From the NCBI RefSeq assembly GCF_009618275.1, contig NZ_WIAD01000037.1, positions 1 through 58,554 of the forward strand: a DNA stretch of 58,554 nucleotides, read 5' to 3'. Below the pieces are notes generated by a model that saw nothing but the letters and a program-made list of their open reading frames with translations, was not told where the DNA came from and searched no databases. Position 1 is the first letter of the stretch, and each line of letters starts with the position of its first letter. The translations under genes were made by a program, and so were the position numbers. Positions 1-8,334 of this stretch are shown here, piece by piece. The stretch is from Roseimaritima sediminicola (GTDB lineage: Bacteria; Planctomycetota; Planctomycetia; Pirellulales; Pirellulaceae).

Positions 1-80
1 GTAGCTCGGCGACGGACTGTAGCTCGGCGACGGACTGTAGCTCGGCGACGGACTGTAGCTTGGCGACGGACTGTAGCTCG
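1..80. repeat. 18-bp tandem repeat, 4.4 copies
   Basis: The unit gtagctcggcgacggact is repeated head to tail, with one substitution in the fourth copy, and reaches the window edge. The period is a multiple of three and lies in frame in the minus-strand gene, where it encodes SYSPSP. Confidence 0.9.
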
Positions 81-519
81 ATGAGGCGGCCACTGACTCC
101 TGACTTGACTCCGACCCTACCCCGTCCCCCGAACCGCTGTAACTTTGCCCAGACACCACGGAATCGGCAAGCCGAGCGCGCGCGGCCGCGTCCAAGGCAG
201 CCATAACCGCACGCGCGTCCTCGCTGCTGACGAAACCATCAACATTCACGTCCAATGGATCCCCGGGCAAAAACTGAGCCCCCTGCGCCCGGTTGACCTC
301 ATTGATGATGGCCAGGACATCCAGCGGCGTAGTGCTGCCATCGCTGTTGACATCCCCAAACCTAACAGATGACTCGAGCGCACGATCCAGCCCTGTGTAC
401 TCAGCCGGGCCCGAATCCACGCCGTGCAGATCTCCTGCCAGCATCATCCGCGGCCGAAGACTTTGAAAACGAAGACGTCTCACAACTCCTCGTGTGGCAG
501 CGGACTCTCGACGTTGCAT
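1..519 (-). CDS. Secreted LEPR-type protein with dockerin-like domain and SYSPSP repeats (partial)
   Basis: The gene runs off the left edge, so only the N-terminal 173 residues are visible. An in-frame TAA lies upstream and the first ATG follows it. The N-terminus is basic and contains LRPRMMLAGD, a form of the planctomycete L-E-P-R-x-L-L-A-x-D motif found at the start of large secreted proteins. It is followed by two EF-hand-like dockerin half-repeats (GDVNSDGSTTPLDVLAIIN and DVNVDGFVSSEDARAVMAAL), each with a D-x-N-x-D-G calcium loop. A Ser/Gly-rich linker then leads into perfect hexapeptide SYSPSP repeats that continue past the edge. A cell-surface or extracellular role is likely, and the dockerin-like part may bind calcium. 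The full length and any other domains are unknown. Confidence 0.75.
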   Translation of the reverse strand, partial: MQRRESAATRGVVRRLRFQSLRPRMMLAGDLHGVDSGPAEYTGLDRALESSVRFGDVNSDGSTTPLDVLAIINEVNRAQGAQFLPGDPLDVNVDGFVSSEDARAVMAALDAAARARLADSVVSGQSYSGSGDGVGSESSQESVAASSSYSPSPSYSPSPSYSPSPSYSPSPSY

Positions 520-1509
520 TAGATGTCCGGCGAGACGCGCTTGCCAAGTTTTTTGTGCCCCATCAGCTGCCCTACGCTTTTAAATGCTATTACTGTCCTT
601 CGCAATGACCGGTAGCGGGAAAGTGTGGCAGCTTGGTTTCGTTTGTCAAGCCTTTCAGAAATCGCTTTTGCAGAATCTGTCCTTCCCATCTCGTCTGGGT
701 GGGGCGGGGCGCGCTACGACGAAGACTCGCAATTGCAGGCGCTGCGTTACTTACGACTGCCTGCACAACTGGAAAACGAAGTGATCGAGCAGCGGCTGCT
801 TGCCCTACGAACGAACTGCAGAGGCTGGTTGCGCCCAGCATCCCGGACGTGTCAATGCAAAAGACGTCCACAGAGCGTGACCATCCGCCCCAAGAAGTCG
901 TCCCGACGAAGAACCACCGACCAGGATTGGCTTAACGAGCTGCCTTGGGGGAGCCATCCCGCCTGCTTCGCCGCCACGGACCGGCCGCTACCGGACAGAT
1001 CGCCGGCCTATCAGGAATGCGGGCTGAAATCAAACTTGACTCGCCGACCCCACCTTGAGTGCCAGCCAGGCGCTTTAAAACGCAATCGAATGAGGAAACG
1101 GCGCAAACTGTTTAACAATCTGCTTTAGTCAACAGCCCTGAACCATGCAGCGAACGCTGCGACCGCAGTCAGCACGGGGACTATCCTGCACGACGAGTTC
1201 ACCGTAATGTCCGTATCGCATTCGTAAATGGTAGAGGAGCAAGCGGACGAGACGCTTCCCGGAGCCTATGAACGTGAACACAGACTGACGCAGGCAAACT
1301 AGCACACGACACCGAGCCAAGAATCCTTCAAGCCGGCTAACACGAGCGAATTTCCTCACCGAAAAGCCCACCCGAGGTGCACTCGGAATTTCCACAACTC
1401 CCACAACCGTTATGGGCCGTTCACGCCGCTTCCCCTAGGCTAGCAGGACAACCTGGAACCCCAAAACGCTAAGAAAGCCACGTTTCTAATTTTTCTCCGC
1501 AGACCCGGC
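520..1509. other. About 1 kb without a convincing gene
   Basis: Several overlapping open frames exist on both strands (for example a 91-codon minus frame at 1129-1404), but none shows a recognisable motif, a good ribosome site or a coding bias that sets it apart from its antisense frame. The part nearest 520 must hold the promoter of the minus-strand dockerin-like gene. Degraded gene remnants are possible, given the truncated tRNA and duplicated gene end next door. Confidence 0.5.
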
Positions 1510-1553
1510 AGGCATTATGAGTGCCCTGCTCTAACCAACTGAGCTACTGGCCC
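1510..1553 (-). pseudogene. Truncated tRNA-Met (CAT), 5' half only
   Basis: The minus strand reads GGGCCAG, TA, then a good D arm (GCTC..GAGC with AGTTGGTTA loop) and an anticodon arm GGGCA-CTCATAA-TGCCT with anticodon CAT. No T arm with a GTTC-like loop and no matching acceptor strand (CTGGCCC) follows in the next 100 bases. This looks like a tRNA cut just after the anticodon stem, a typical scar of recombination at a tRNA gene. It is not a group I intron case, because the break is outside the anticodon loop. Confidence 0.7.
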
Positions 1554-1589
1554 GCAAGGACTTGCCGGGCGCGATAACGGGGTCGATTC

Positions 1590-1691
1590 CGCTGCCGCGT
1601 CAGGCGTCCGAGACAAGCCGAATTCTAACGCTCCGCCCTGCCCTGGCAAACCGCACGCCGTGGCGTCAGCGGCGGAAAAACGCGTCGGTGA
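1590..1691 (-). repeat. Partial copy of the 3' end of the Uma2 gene
   Basis: This about 100-bp stretch closely matches 3511-3613, which covers the last codons and the downstream flank of the intact Uma2-family gene. On the minus strand it would encode TDAFFRR-stop, against TDAFFHR-stop in the intact gene. It is directly oriented with the intact copy, and the two copies flank the low-G+C gene at 1840-3423. Confidence 0.75.
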
Positions 1692-1760
1692 GCGTCGGTG
1701 AGCGTTTCCCCGGGCTCGCGCCCGGGGCTACCGCATGCCATCGCTCTGCGATTCCGACCG
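1692..1760. repeat. Dispersed hairpin repeat (cccgggctcgcgcccggg), copy 1
   Basis: The segment contains tttccccgggctcgcgcccg followed by gggctacc, the core of a strong hairpin, and then a ccatcgctctgcgattcc tail. The same order of elements recurs at 5846-5900 next to another gene end, so this is a dispersed intergenic element and not coding sequence. Confidence 0.7.
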
Positions 1761-1839
1761 AGGCCGTCTCCACACATGGCATCCGTCCAGGACACAGTAT
1801 TTCCATTCGTAGCGGTCTATCACTAGTCGCCCGGTTTCG

Positions 1840-3423
1840 CTATCGCTTCTCGTTGCCCGTGAGCTCGAGTTGCAGGTCGGATTCGAGGCGGTCGCATTCC
1901 TCTTTTGTCCAGAACCGGTAGTCCTCGGATTCTCGAACATGTGTCAATTCGTTGGCAAAGAGGTCCCGGATCGGTTCGCGCAGCGGGGCATCGTCAGGCA
2001 GGGCAAGGAACTTATCCGCCAAATATCGCCGACCTGCTGCGTTCTGCATCAGAAGGTTGAGCGGGCGGCGAATCTTGTCCGGACCTCCTTTGATTTCGGC
2101 AAACCACCGCTGGAGCAGATCGGCTGGAACAAGGTCGAGCTCGTCCATCAATATTAATGTCTCGACACAGTTCAGTTTGTCGGTAATGTGCTTGGCAGTC
2201 TTAATAAATTCTACCGTGGTATCGACATGCCGCTGTTCTGTTGGCCAGCGCCAACGAGCAAGAATTGCTGCAGCGTCGCGAGTCGCGAACGCTTGACCTT
2301 GTGCAGATTGCATAAACATCGCGTGACTGGTTTCGTTCGGCGCAAAGCCTAGATCTGCATAAGCGCAAAACAGGGAGTAGGACAAGGACGAATCACCACT
2401 GCTCGATTCCAAATCCCGCAAAACACGCGACAGCAAGTGCGTCACGGTCGCAGGACTGCGGTCTGGACGCCATAACGCTTGTTCAAGAACCATGCCTCGA
2501 ACGAACGGGTCTAGGAACAACGATGTCCCATCATTTAAATGACGGTCAACCTGATCCCGAATACGTCGCATCAACTGATAGAAGACTCGCTCCCTTGCAT
2601 GCGACTCTTCAGCAGAGAGCGTCTTTGCACTGATTTTTTCGGTGCTTGCAACCGTGCGATAGACGAGGTCACTATAAGTGCCCGACCATTGCTTATACTG
2701 ATTGTCCACGTAAAGCCGTCGGCAGGTATCTTTCGTGACTTGCTTTGCGTCGGGCAGCACCGGATCGAAATCCTTGCCAGGATGCTGTACGCGTGCGTGC
2801 TTCAAACCCGAACCATTGATGCATGTATACCACTGTCGCGGACCAGAATCCGAAAAAGCGAAACAAGCTCGAATCGGGTAGCCAAATGCAGCTGATTCGG
2901 CCGGCATACGATACGACACAAAGAAGCCACCGGTCTCGCACACCAGTAACTCCTGCATATAACTGCGATTAATCTGCAGGTCCGTTTTAGCAACTCCCTG
3001 AATTACCCTCGGTAGCGGCAAGCTATAGTCGTTGACTTCTTCCGGTCGGCCTTTCTGAGCCCAATAAACATGCCCCACAATTGGGCCGTGTGCTTCAAAC
3101 GTGAACGACACGGGAACCGGATCGGTCTCTGACCTGTTCATATCGAAAGCGTGCCCGAACGCAACACAGCTTTTGGGACTCTGGCTTTTGTTTACAGAAA
3201 GCAGAAAAACGTCCTTTGTGGTCCAGTCGACAAATGTCGTGTGCAGGTCGACACCATCGTCCGTGCCACTCAAGGTAGCCACTGTATACGCACCGCTCGA
3301 GGTTACCTCCGGAGATAACGCAGGCACATTAGAACCCAGCCCAGGGTCCTGCGCATCCAGAACTGAACTGACAAGAACCACAGAGACCAAAAGGCTGCAT
3401 AGAGCCGATCGAGCATTATCCAT
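1840..3423 (-). CDS. Secreted protein of unknown function, low G+C
   Basis: The protein has 527 residues. I place the start at the ATG giving MDNARSALCSLLVSVVLVSS; the frame is open five codons further to a TTG, but the ATG puts the signal peptide at the N-terminus. After a cleavable signal (about residues 1-25) comes a probable beta-rich half with several Cys, then an alpha-helical C-terminal half (from about residue 270) that could be a helical-repeat scaffold. I recognise no family. Its G+C is visibly lower than that of its neighbours, and it sits between two directly repeated copies of a Uma2 gene end, so it may have been acquired. It has no operon partner. Confidence 0.75.
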   Translation of the reverse strand: MDNARSALCSLLVSVVLVSSVLDAQDPGLGSNVPALSPEVTSSGAYTVATLSGTDDGVDLHTTFVDWTTKDVFLLSVNKSQSPKSCVAFGHAFDMNRSETDPVPVSFTFEAHGPIVGHVYWAQKGRPEEVNDYSLPLPRVIQGVAKTDLQINRSYMQELLVCETGGFFVSYRMPAESAAFGYPIRACFAFSDSGPRQWYTCINGSGLKHARVQHPGKDFDPVLPDAKQVTKDTCRRLYVDNQYKQWSGTYSDLVYRTVASTEKISAKTLSAEESHARERVFYQLMRRIRDQVDRHLNDGTSLFLDPFVRGMVLEQALWRPDRSPATVTHLLSRVLRDLESSSGDSSLSYSLFCAYADLGFAPNETSHAMFMQSAQGQAFATRDAAAILARWRWPTEQRHVDTTVEFIKTAKHITDKLNCVETLILMDELDLVPADLLQRWFAEIKGGPDKIRRPLNLLMQNAAGRRYLADKFLALPDDAPLREPIRDLFANELTHVRESEDYRFWTKEECDRLESDLQLELTGNEKR

Positions 3424-3510
3424 TCGAGCTACCGTCAATCGCGTTCAGGCTGCAAATCGTTCAAGCTATCGAGCGAACACTACGCACGAGCGGACGGAGA
3501 GAGACGCGAG

Positions 3511-3613
3511 TCCGTTGCCGCGTCAGGCGTCCAAGACACGTCGAATTCTAACGCTCTGCCCTGCCCTGGCAAACCGCGGGCCGAGGCGTCAGCGGTGGAA
3601 AAACGCGTCGGTG
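3511..3613 (-). repeat. Uma2 3'-end sequence duplicated at 1590-1691
   Basis: This is the second, probably original, copy of the about 100-bp direct repeat; part of it is the 3' end of the intact Uma2-family gene. Differences between the copies are scattered substitutions, so the duplication is not very recent. Confidence 0.7.
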
Positions 3614-4131
3614 GAGAGCTCGATCTCGCAGTCCTCGCATAACTGCAGGTCGAGCTTGCTGCCGGCAGTGTCGCTGCGGTAGCCACCGTCGCTCTGGCGA
3701 CGGTCGACTTGAATCGCTCGCGTCGCGGGGTCCACGATCAAGTACACGCCGACGCCCTGGCGCCGGTACAGCTGCCGCTTGTAGTGCAAATCATTCTGTC
3801 GGGTCGAATCAGACAAGACTTCGGCCACCAACGTCGGCGTCTGTTCCAAATGCCGCTCGGGCGGACGCCCGCACACCACCAGCACGTCGGGACGGACCAC
3901 CGTGTCGTTGCTGATGATCCAATCCAGCTCCACCAGTGGCTCCGCGTCACACGCTGCGGCTTCGATCGCGTTTCCCAACACGCGACTCAACCGAGTCACC
4001 ACGCCTTGATGAACGCCAAAGGGGCTCGGCGTCATCGCGATCGCGACACCTTCCCATAATTCCCAGTCGCCCTGCCACTGGGCATATTGGTCGATGGTGT
4101 AACGAGGCGTGAATTTTTCGACAGACGACAT
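3589..4131 (-). CDS. Uma2 family (DUF820) predicted PD-(D/E)XK nuclease-fold protein
   Basis: The protein has 180 residues, the normal length for the family. The N-terminal RYTIDQYAQWQGDWELWEGV matches the usual opening (x-Y-x-x-W-x-x-x-x-E-L-I-x-G). The core carries VVRPDVLVVCG (the D of the nuclease fold), then PTLVAEVLSDSTRQNDLHYK with the E-x-x-S-x-S-T-x-x-x-D-x-x-x-K signature, and VGVYLIVDP near the end. Uma2 proteins have a restriction-endonuclease-like fold. They are abundant in planctomycetes and cyanobacteria, and their biological role is not settled. The gene stands alone, and its 3' end is duplicated upstream of the neighbouring gene. Confidence 0.88.
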   Translation of the reverse strand: MSSVEKFTPRYTIDQYAQWQGDWELWEGVAIAMTPSPFGVHQGVVTRLSRVLGNAIEAAACDAEPLVELDWIISNDTVVRPDVLVVCGRPPERHLEQTPTLVAEVLSDSTRQNDLHYKRQLYRRQGVGVYLIVDPATRAIQVDRRQSDGGYRSDTAGSKLDLQLCEDCEIELSTDAFFHR

Positions 4132-4185
4132 GCTGGTTTCTAGACTCTGGCGTTTTTCGGCTACGGGGATTGTTTAGTGGCGTGT

Positions 4186-5736
4186 TCAGACGGGGACGTT
4201 CAAAAGTTCGCAGGCTTCGCGGTAGCCGGGGGCGGCGGTGCCGTATTCGCTGGCCGAAACGCGGGCCAGGGCCACGAGCTGTCGCCACCGTAGGCTCGGC
4301 CGCGTTTGAGCGAACTCTTCGGTCGCCGTGCGGTAGTACTTTTCTGCGTGCAGCGCGCCGTCTTCGCTGGTCGCGAACTTCAACAACACATCCGAAACGG
4401 CTCGCGGCGATCCGCCGAGATCGGCGTAGCGCTGGACCGCCGCTCCCGCCAACGCTTGGTCGCGATCGCGGACCGCTCGTTCGGTTTGCTGCAACAGTTT
4501 CTGCTTGTCGTCCACTCGCTCGACCGCGTCCATCTTCAGCGGCCACGGCTGGCGCCGCACGCGAGGACTCTGCCCGGCCGTGTGGTAGGCTCCCACCAAC
4601 AAGCTGGCGATCGTGTTTCGCGGGTTGCTGACCCGCGCGATGTTGCGCCAAGCGTTGGCGGCATCGGAAGCGTGGACGCCCACCGACGCGCCGTGAACCG
4701 AACCCTTAACCTTGTCGCCGTCGCCATCTTTGGCTCGTCCCGGATCGTGCAGCAGCAACAGGTTGGCCGCCACCGACATGGCTTCGCCGACTTGATCGGG
4801 CGCATAGCCCTCGGCCAGAGCCTGAGCCGCCGCATCGGCCGCCTGCTCGCGATCGCTCTGAAAGAACGTCCAAGCCAGTTCCTCGACCCAGGCATCGTCG
4901 CCGCGACGATTCCCCACGGGACGGCTGAGCAATTTATATTGGTCCAGCAATCGTGGCAGCAACGACCACAACCGAGGATCGGGCCGGCCGTCGCGGATCC
5001 GCCGCTGGGAGTCCCGCACGCAGTAGCGTACCGACTGCCGCAGCAGCGTCCCGGCGTGCTGCTCGCCGACAACGCCGATCGCCGCCCAGGCCCGCCACGC
5101 CAAGACCACGCGATGCACGTCGGCTTCGTCCTGCACGCTGTGCTGCACACGGTTGAAGACGTCTGCGGGCGGCGCTTCCTGCAGAGCAGCCATGATCCGC
5201 TCCGCCCCCTCCTGATCGGCCTGCCGCGTCATGGCCTGCAGAGCCTCCGCGCTGACGCGCTCGCCCTCGTGCTGGTGATCGTCGAGCTGCTTGAGCACTT
5301 CGCTGCCCGTGCCGCCGAACTGTTGAATCCGCGCGGTATTACGGTACAGCACTTTTAAGACCGGCAAGGGTCGGCGATCGGAAGGCAACTCGGCCGCCAT
5401 CTCCAGCGCCGGGGTCAGGGCCATGAAGGTGTGAAAGCCCACGTAGTCATGACCGCCAAAGGTCCGAGCGTTGGCCAACGAGCCGGCGGCCACCAGGGTT
5501 GCCAAATCGGTGCCGCCGTCGAGCTGGGCCAGCAGTGCGGGCTGCAATTTCTCTAGCGGTGTCTCCTGCATCAGCGCGACCAGGGGCTCGAGTTCGCCGA
5601 ACGTCAAGCGATCGTTCGTCTCCTCCGCCCAGGCCGTGTGGATGCCCAGATCGCCGGCCAAACCGGTGCCCAGGCTGCCTACCAACATGCCACTGCCGAC
5701 ATTCGCCAAGAACCGGCGACGACTACTGTGCGTCAT
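4186..5736 (-). CDS. Tat-exported alpha-helical protein, function unknown
   Basis: The protein has 516 residues. The frame is open further upstream into repeat sequence, but the ATG giving MTHSSRRRFLANVGSGMLVG is preceded by GGAGAG at a good distance and places a twin-arginine signal (SRRRFL plus hydrophobic stretch, A-W-A cleavage site) at the N-terminus, so I chose it. The mature part is almost wholly alpha-helical. It includes GGHDYVGFHTFMAL, a possible metal-binding His pair, and many Arg/Asp-rich helices. Use of the Tat route suggests folding or cofactor loading before export. I do not recognise a named family; similar Tat-signal proteins are common in planctomycetes. No close operon partner is present. 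Confidence 0.8.
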   Translation of the reverse strand: MTHSSRRRFLANVGSGMLVGSLGTGLAGDLGIHTAWAEETNDRLTFGELEPLVALMQETPLEKLQPALLAQLDGGTDLATLVAAGSLANARTFGGHDYVGFHTFMALTPALEMAAELPSDRRPLPVLKVLYRNTARIQQFGGTGSEVLKQLDDHQHEGERVSAEALQAMTRQADQEGAERIMAALQEAPPADVFNRVQHSVQDEADVHRVVLAWRAWAAIGVVGEQHAGTLLRQSVRYCVRDSQRRIRDGRPDPRLWSLLPRLLDQYKLLSRPVGNRRGDDAWVEELAWTFFQSDREQAADAAAQALAEGYAPDQVGEAMSVAANLLLLHDPGRAKDGDGDKVKGSVHGASVGVHASDAANAWRNIARVSNPRNTIASLLVGAYHTAGQSPRVRRQPWPLKMDAVERVDDKQKLLQQTERAVRDRDQALAGAAVQRYADLGGSPRAVSDVLLKFATSEDGALHAEKYYRTATEEFAQTRPSLRWRQLVALARVSASEYGTAAPGYREACELLNVPV

Positions 5737-6127
5737 TTGAATGCTCTCCAGGCGGGGACGATACGAACATCGCTCTCTCGCACTATACCACAGCCGGCAG
5801 GGAGGCATTCCCGTCGCCCTTCCAGGGCTTTTGCGGCGGTTTGGTTGCGTTTCCCCGGGCTCGCGCCCGGGGCTACCACATACCATCGCTCCGCGATTCC
5901 GGAAGTGCTACTCTCACAGGCTGGAAGCCTGTGCCACCCAGAGTAGCTCGGCTGTCCTCAGCCGAGGATTGCGCACCTCAACGGCCGGGACGGCCGTGCT
6001 GCTTTCACAGGCTGGAAGCCTATGCCACACAGAGTAGCTCGGCTGTCCTCAGCCGAGGATTGCGCACCTCGACGGCCGGGACGGCCGTGCTACTCTCACA
6101 GGCTGGAAGCCTATGCCACGGCGGATG
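5737..6127. repeat. Intergenic cluster of dispersed repeats, including a 91-bp tandem duplication
   Basis: There is no gene here. Three repeat types are stacked: the cccgggctcgcgcccggg hairpin element (about 5846-5900), the caggctggaagcctatgcca element (three copies), and a block reading agtagctcggctgtcctcag then ccgaggattgcgcacctc and ggccgggacggcc. The last two form a 91-bp unit present twice in tandem (5941-6031 and 6032-6122) with few differences. The cluster ends almost at the stop codon of the ceramidase gene. Confidence 0.85.
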
Positions 6128-8311
6128 CTACCGATTCAGCGCTTTGTTGAAGATGGCGACTTCGTCGATCCGGCCTTCGAAATTGAAACGGTTGTCGCTG
6201 CGGCCGCCGATGAACAGCTGCCCGGACTGCGGCGCGGGCCGGTCATCCAGCGTCACGCTGATCTCGGGTTCGTCACCGTCGTTCAAGTACACCCGCACGC
6301 TTTGTCCGTCGCGCACGAACACAACCCGATTCCAAGTCCAACGTTCCAGCGGCGTGCTGCCCACTTCGACCGCCGAATCGTCGTTGCCGTACTGGTAGAC
6401 CAGGCGGCCGGGCGTGGTCGCGGTGCCGCCGATGCCCAGATGGTCGCCGTGCGGGGAGACGGCGTCGGGATGGTCGCGGGAGAACAACCATCCGGTCGTC
6501 TCACGGCCCTCGTGGGGCATGCCGTTCCAGAACCACATCGCGACGCTGTAGGTATCGCCCAGATCATCAAACCGGGTGTGCAGCCGGCCACCGGCGAAGT
6601 GCGCCGCGCGGTTCCGCTCGCGGACCGACGTTTCAGCGGTCTCCGACAAGCCGGGTCCTTCCAGAAAGAAGACCACGCCGGGTTCGTAGATCGCGTCGCG
6701 GCGGTTGGCACTGGCGTCGACCGCCCGCGGCCCCTTGAACTCGTGCATCCGGTAATACGCCAGCGGCCGGTGCTCGAGCGTCTGCTGAACCTCGGGCGTC
6801 TCAGGCCACTGCGGCTTCTGGCGCGGCTGGCCGGTGACCTGTTCGATCAAGGCCAGAGCGGCGGCGGCAATTTTTGGTTCCGCCGTCACTTCCAAGCCGG
6901 CCGAACGCGCGGCCCAGGTGTTGTAGCCACCCAGCAGGTGTTGCTCGGGCGGCGGGATGTAGCCGTCGCCGCCGTTGGCCAATTCGATCACGATCGTGTG
7001 CTTGGCGGGGCTTTGCAATTTCAGCTTCCAACCGGTCAGCGCGTAGGTCTCGTTGGGCGTGGTGGCGATCGCGATGTCGCCGATCCGCAGGGCCTGGACG
7101 ACGACCTCGGTGTCCTGCAGCTGGTCGAGCAGCACCTGTTCGCGAGCGTACACCTCGGTGGTGTTTTCCGGGGCCCGGTCGCCCATCTCCTCGACGATTC
7201 CCTGGGCCCACTGCAAACGCTGCTTGTCCGGCACGCGGTACTTCAGCTGCAGACGTCGCTCGGCCATCTCCACGTCCGCATCGCCGTCGTAGTCGATCGT
7301 TTGATACGCGTCCCAGGCCAAGTCGACCATCCGATCGGCATACTCGTCGATGGTCCACTCGGGTCGCTGCTCCGGCGGCAGCGTGTAGTCGCGCCGCCAG
7401 ATGTCGCCGCTGCAGCCGTGGGACATGATGGCCACCGGCGCCGCTTCCTCTCCGGAGATCCCCGAGCCAATACCGCCGCCCGAGACCGCGTCGCTGCCGG
7501 AGTCCGCACCGGCCAGTCGCTGCTGCAGCCGTTCGCAGAACAAGCCGAAATAATCGGCGCTGATGCCGCTGTCACCGAAGTAGTGCATGGAAAAGTTCGC
7601 CAGCACGGCCAGGGGTCGACCCTCGGGGCTTTGGAAGGCGATCAACGACAGCTCGGGGTCCTCCGGTCCGGAGGGGCCCGTGACGTCGTCCCAGTTGTTG
7701 GCCGCGTGCATGTTGGCCCGCACCGTGGGGTTTCCGAACGGGTCATCGGCCACGCGGTCGCTGCGCCGCACCCAGCGGCGGATCGCGGTGTAGGCGGCGG
7801 CATCGGTCGAAGCGAAGCCGACGCGGGCGGGCTGCAAGCGAGCTTCGGCTGCGGCGATCGCGACCGCCAAGCGTTCCCGCAGGTAGGACACGTAAGCGGG
7901 ATCGGCGTCGGTACCGAGGGCGCCCATGCAGGAGGGCGCGGTGTGGGTGTGCGTGGCGCTGATCAGCATGTCTTCCGGTTTGATCTGCGTCCGCTTGGCC
8001 GCCAGATGTTTGGCGTCGTCGAGCAACGGCCGCGGCATCATGCAGCTGTCCACGACGACGATGGCCACGCGTCGGCCGTCATTTTCGACGACGATGGCTC
8101 GCGCGGACACAGGCGTTTTCACTTTATCGGAGCTGCGGCTGAGCATTCCGCCGTTGACCAAGACGGGCAACTCGGGCGGCGTCACATCGGTCACGGCCGC
8201 CCCCACGCGCAGTTCCGCTCGCGCCGGCGTGAGCCAAGGGGCCGGCGCGGCCAAGCCAAGCATCAAAGGAACCAAAAGCGTCCAAACGGACGGGATCAAT
8301 CGCAGCAACAT
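6128..8311 (-). CDS. Neutral/alkaline ceramidase-like hydrolase with C-terminal LamG domain
   Basis: The protein has 727 residues. The start is the ATG giving MLLRLIPSVWTLLVP, with GGAG upstream; the longer frame has no support. A signal peptide (about 1-32) is followed by a neutral/alkaline non-lysosomal ceramidase N-terminal domain: RVGAAVTDVTPPELPV, then SATHTHTAPS (120-126 region, matching the family's S-x-T-H-T-H metal site) and ANFSMHYFG. From about residue 520 a LamG/concanavalin-like lectin domain begins (TYSVAMWFWNG, IDEVAIFNKAL), a common planctomycete addition for glycan or surface binding. Such proteins are predicted to cleave amide-linked lipids or other amides outside the cytoplasm; the true substrate here is unknown. 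The gene is divergent from comEC with a very short shared promoter region. Confidence 0.85.
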   Translation of the reverse strand: MLLRLIPSVWTLLVPLMLGLAAPAPWLTPARAELRVGAAVTDVTPPELPVLVNGGMLSRSSDKVKTPVSARAIVVENDGRRVAIVVVDSCMMPRPLLDDAKHLAAKRTQIKPEDMLISATHTHTAPSCMGALGTDADPAYVSYLRERLAVAIAAAEARLQPARVGFASTDAAAYTAIRRWVRRSDRVADDPFGNPTVRANMHAANNWDDVTGPSGPEDPELSLIAFQSPEGRPLAVLANFSMHYFGDSGISADYFGLFCERLQQRLAGADSGSDAVSGGGIGSGISGEEAAPVAIMSHGCSGDIWRRDYTLPPEQRPEWTIDEYADRMVDLAWDAYQTIDYDGDADVEMAERRLQLKYRVPDKQRLQWAQGIVEEMGDRAPENTTEVYAREQVLLDQLQDTEVVVQALRIGDIAIATTPNETYALTGWKLKLQSPAKHTIVIELANGGDGYIPPPEQHLLGGYNTWAARSAGLEVTAEPKIAAAALALIEQVTGQPRQKPQWPETPEVQQTLEHRPLAYYRMHEFKGPRAVDASANRRDAIYEPGVVFFLEGPGLSETAETSVRERNRAAHFAGGRLHTRFDDLGDTYSVAMWFWNGMPHEGRETTGWLFSRDHPDAVSPHGDHLGIGGTATTPGRLVYQYGNDDSAVEVGSTPLERWTWNRVVFVRDGQSVRVYLNDGDEPEISVTLDDRPAPQSGQLFIGGRSDNRFNFEGRIDEVAIFNKALNR

Positions 8312-8334
8312 GGGCAGGACTCCGAGGGGCGAGA

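Noticed and set aside
633-935. Frame with a lipoprotein-like segment (LAIAGAALLTTAC)
   Set aside because: The hydrophobic part starts at residue 32, overlapping frames on both strands are equally open, there is no ribosome site, and the downstream part is low-complexity.
1129-1404. 91-codon minus-strand frame upstream of the tRNA fragment
   Set aside because: No recognisable motif, domain or ribosome site. It may be a remnant, but the sequence does not support a gene call.
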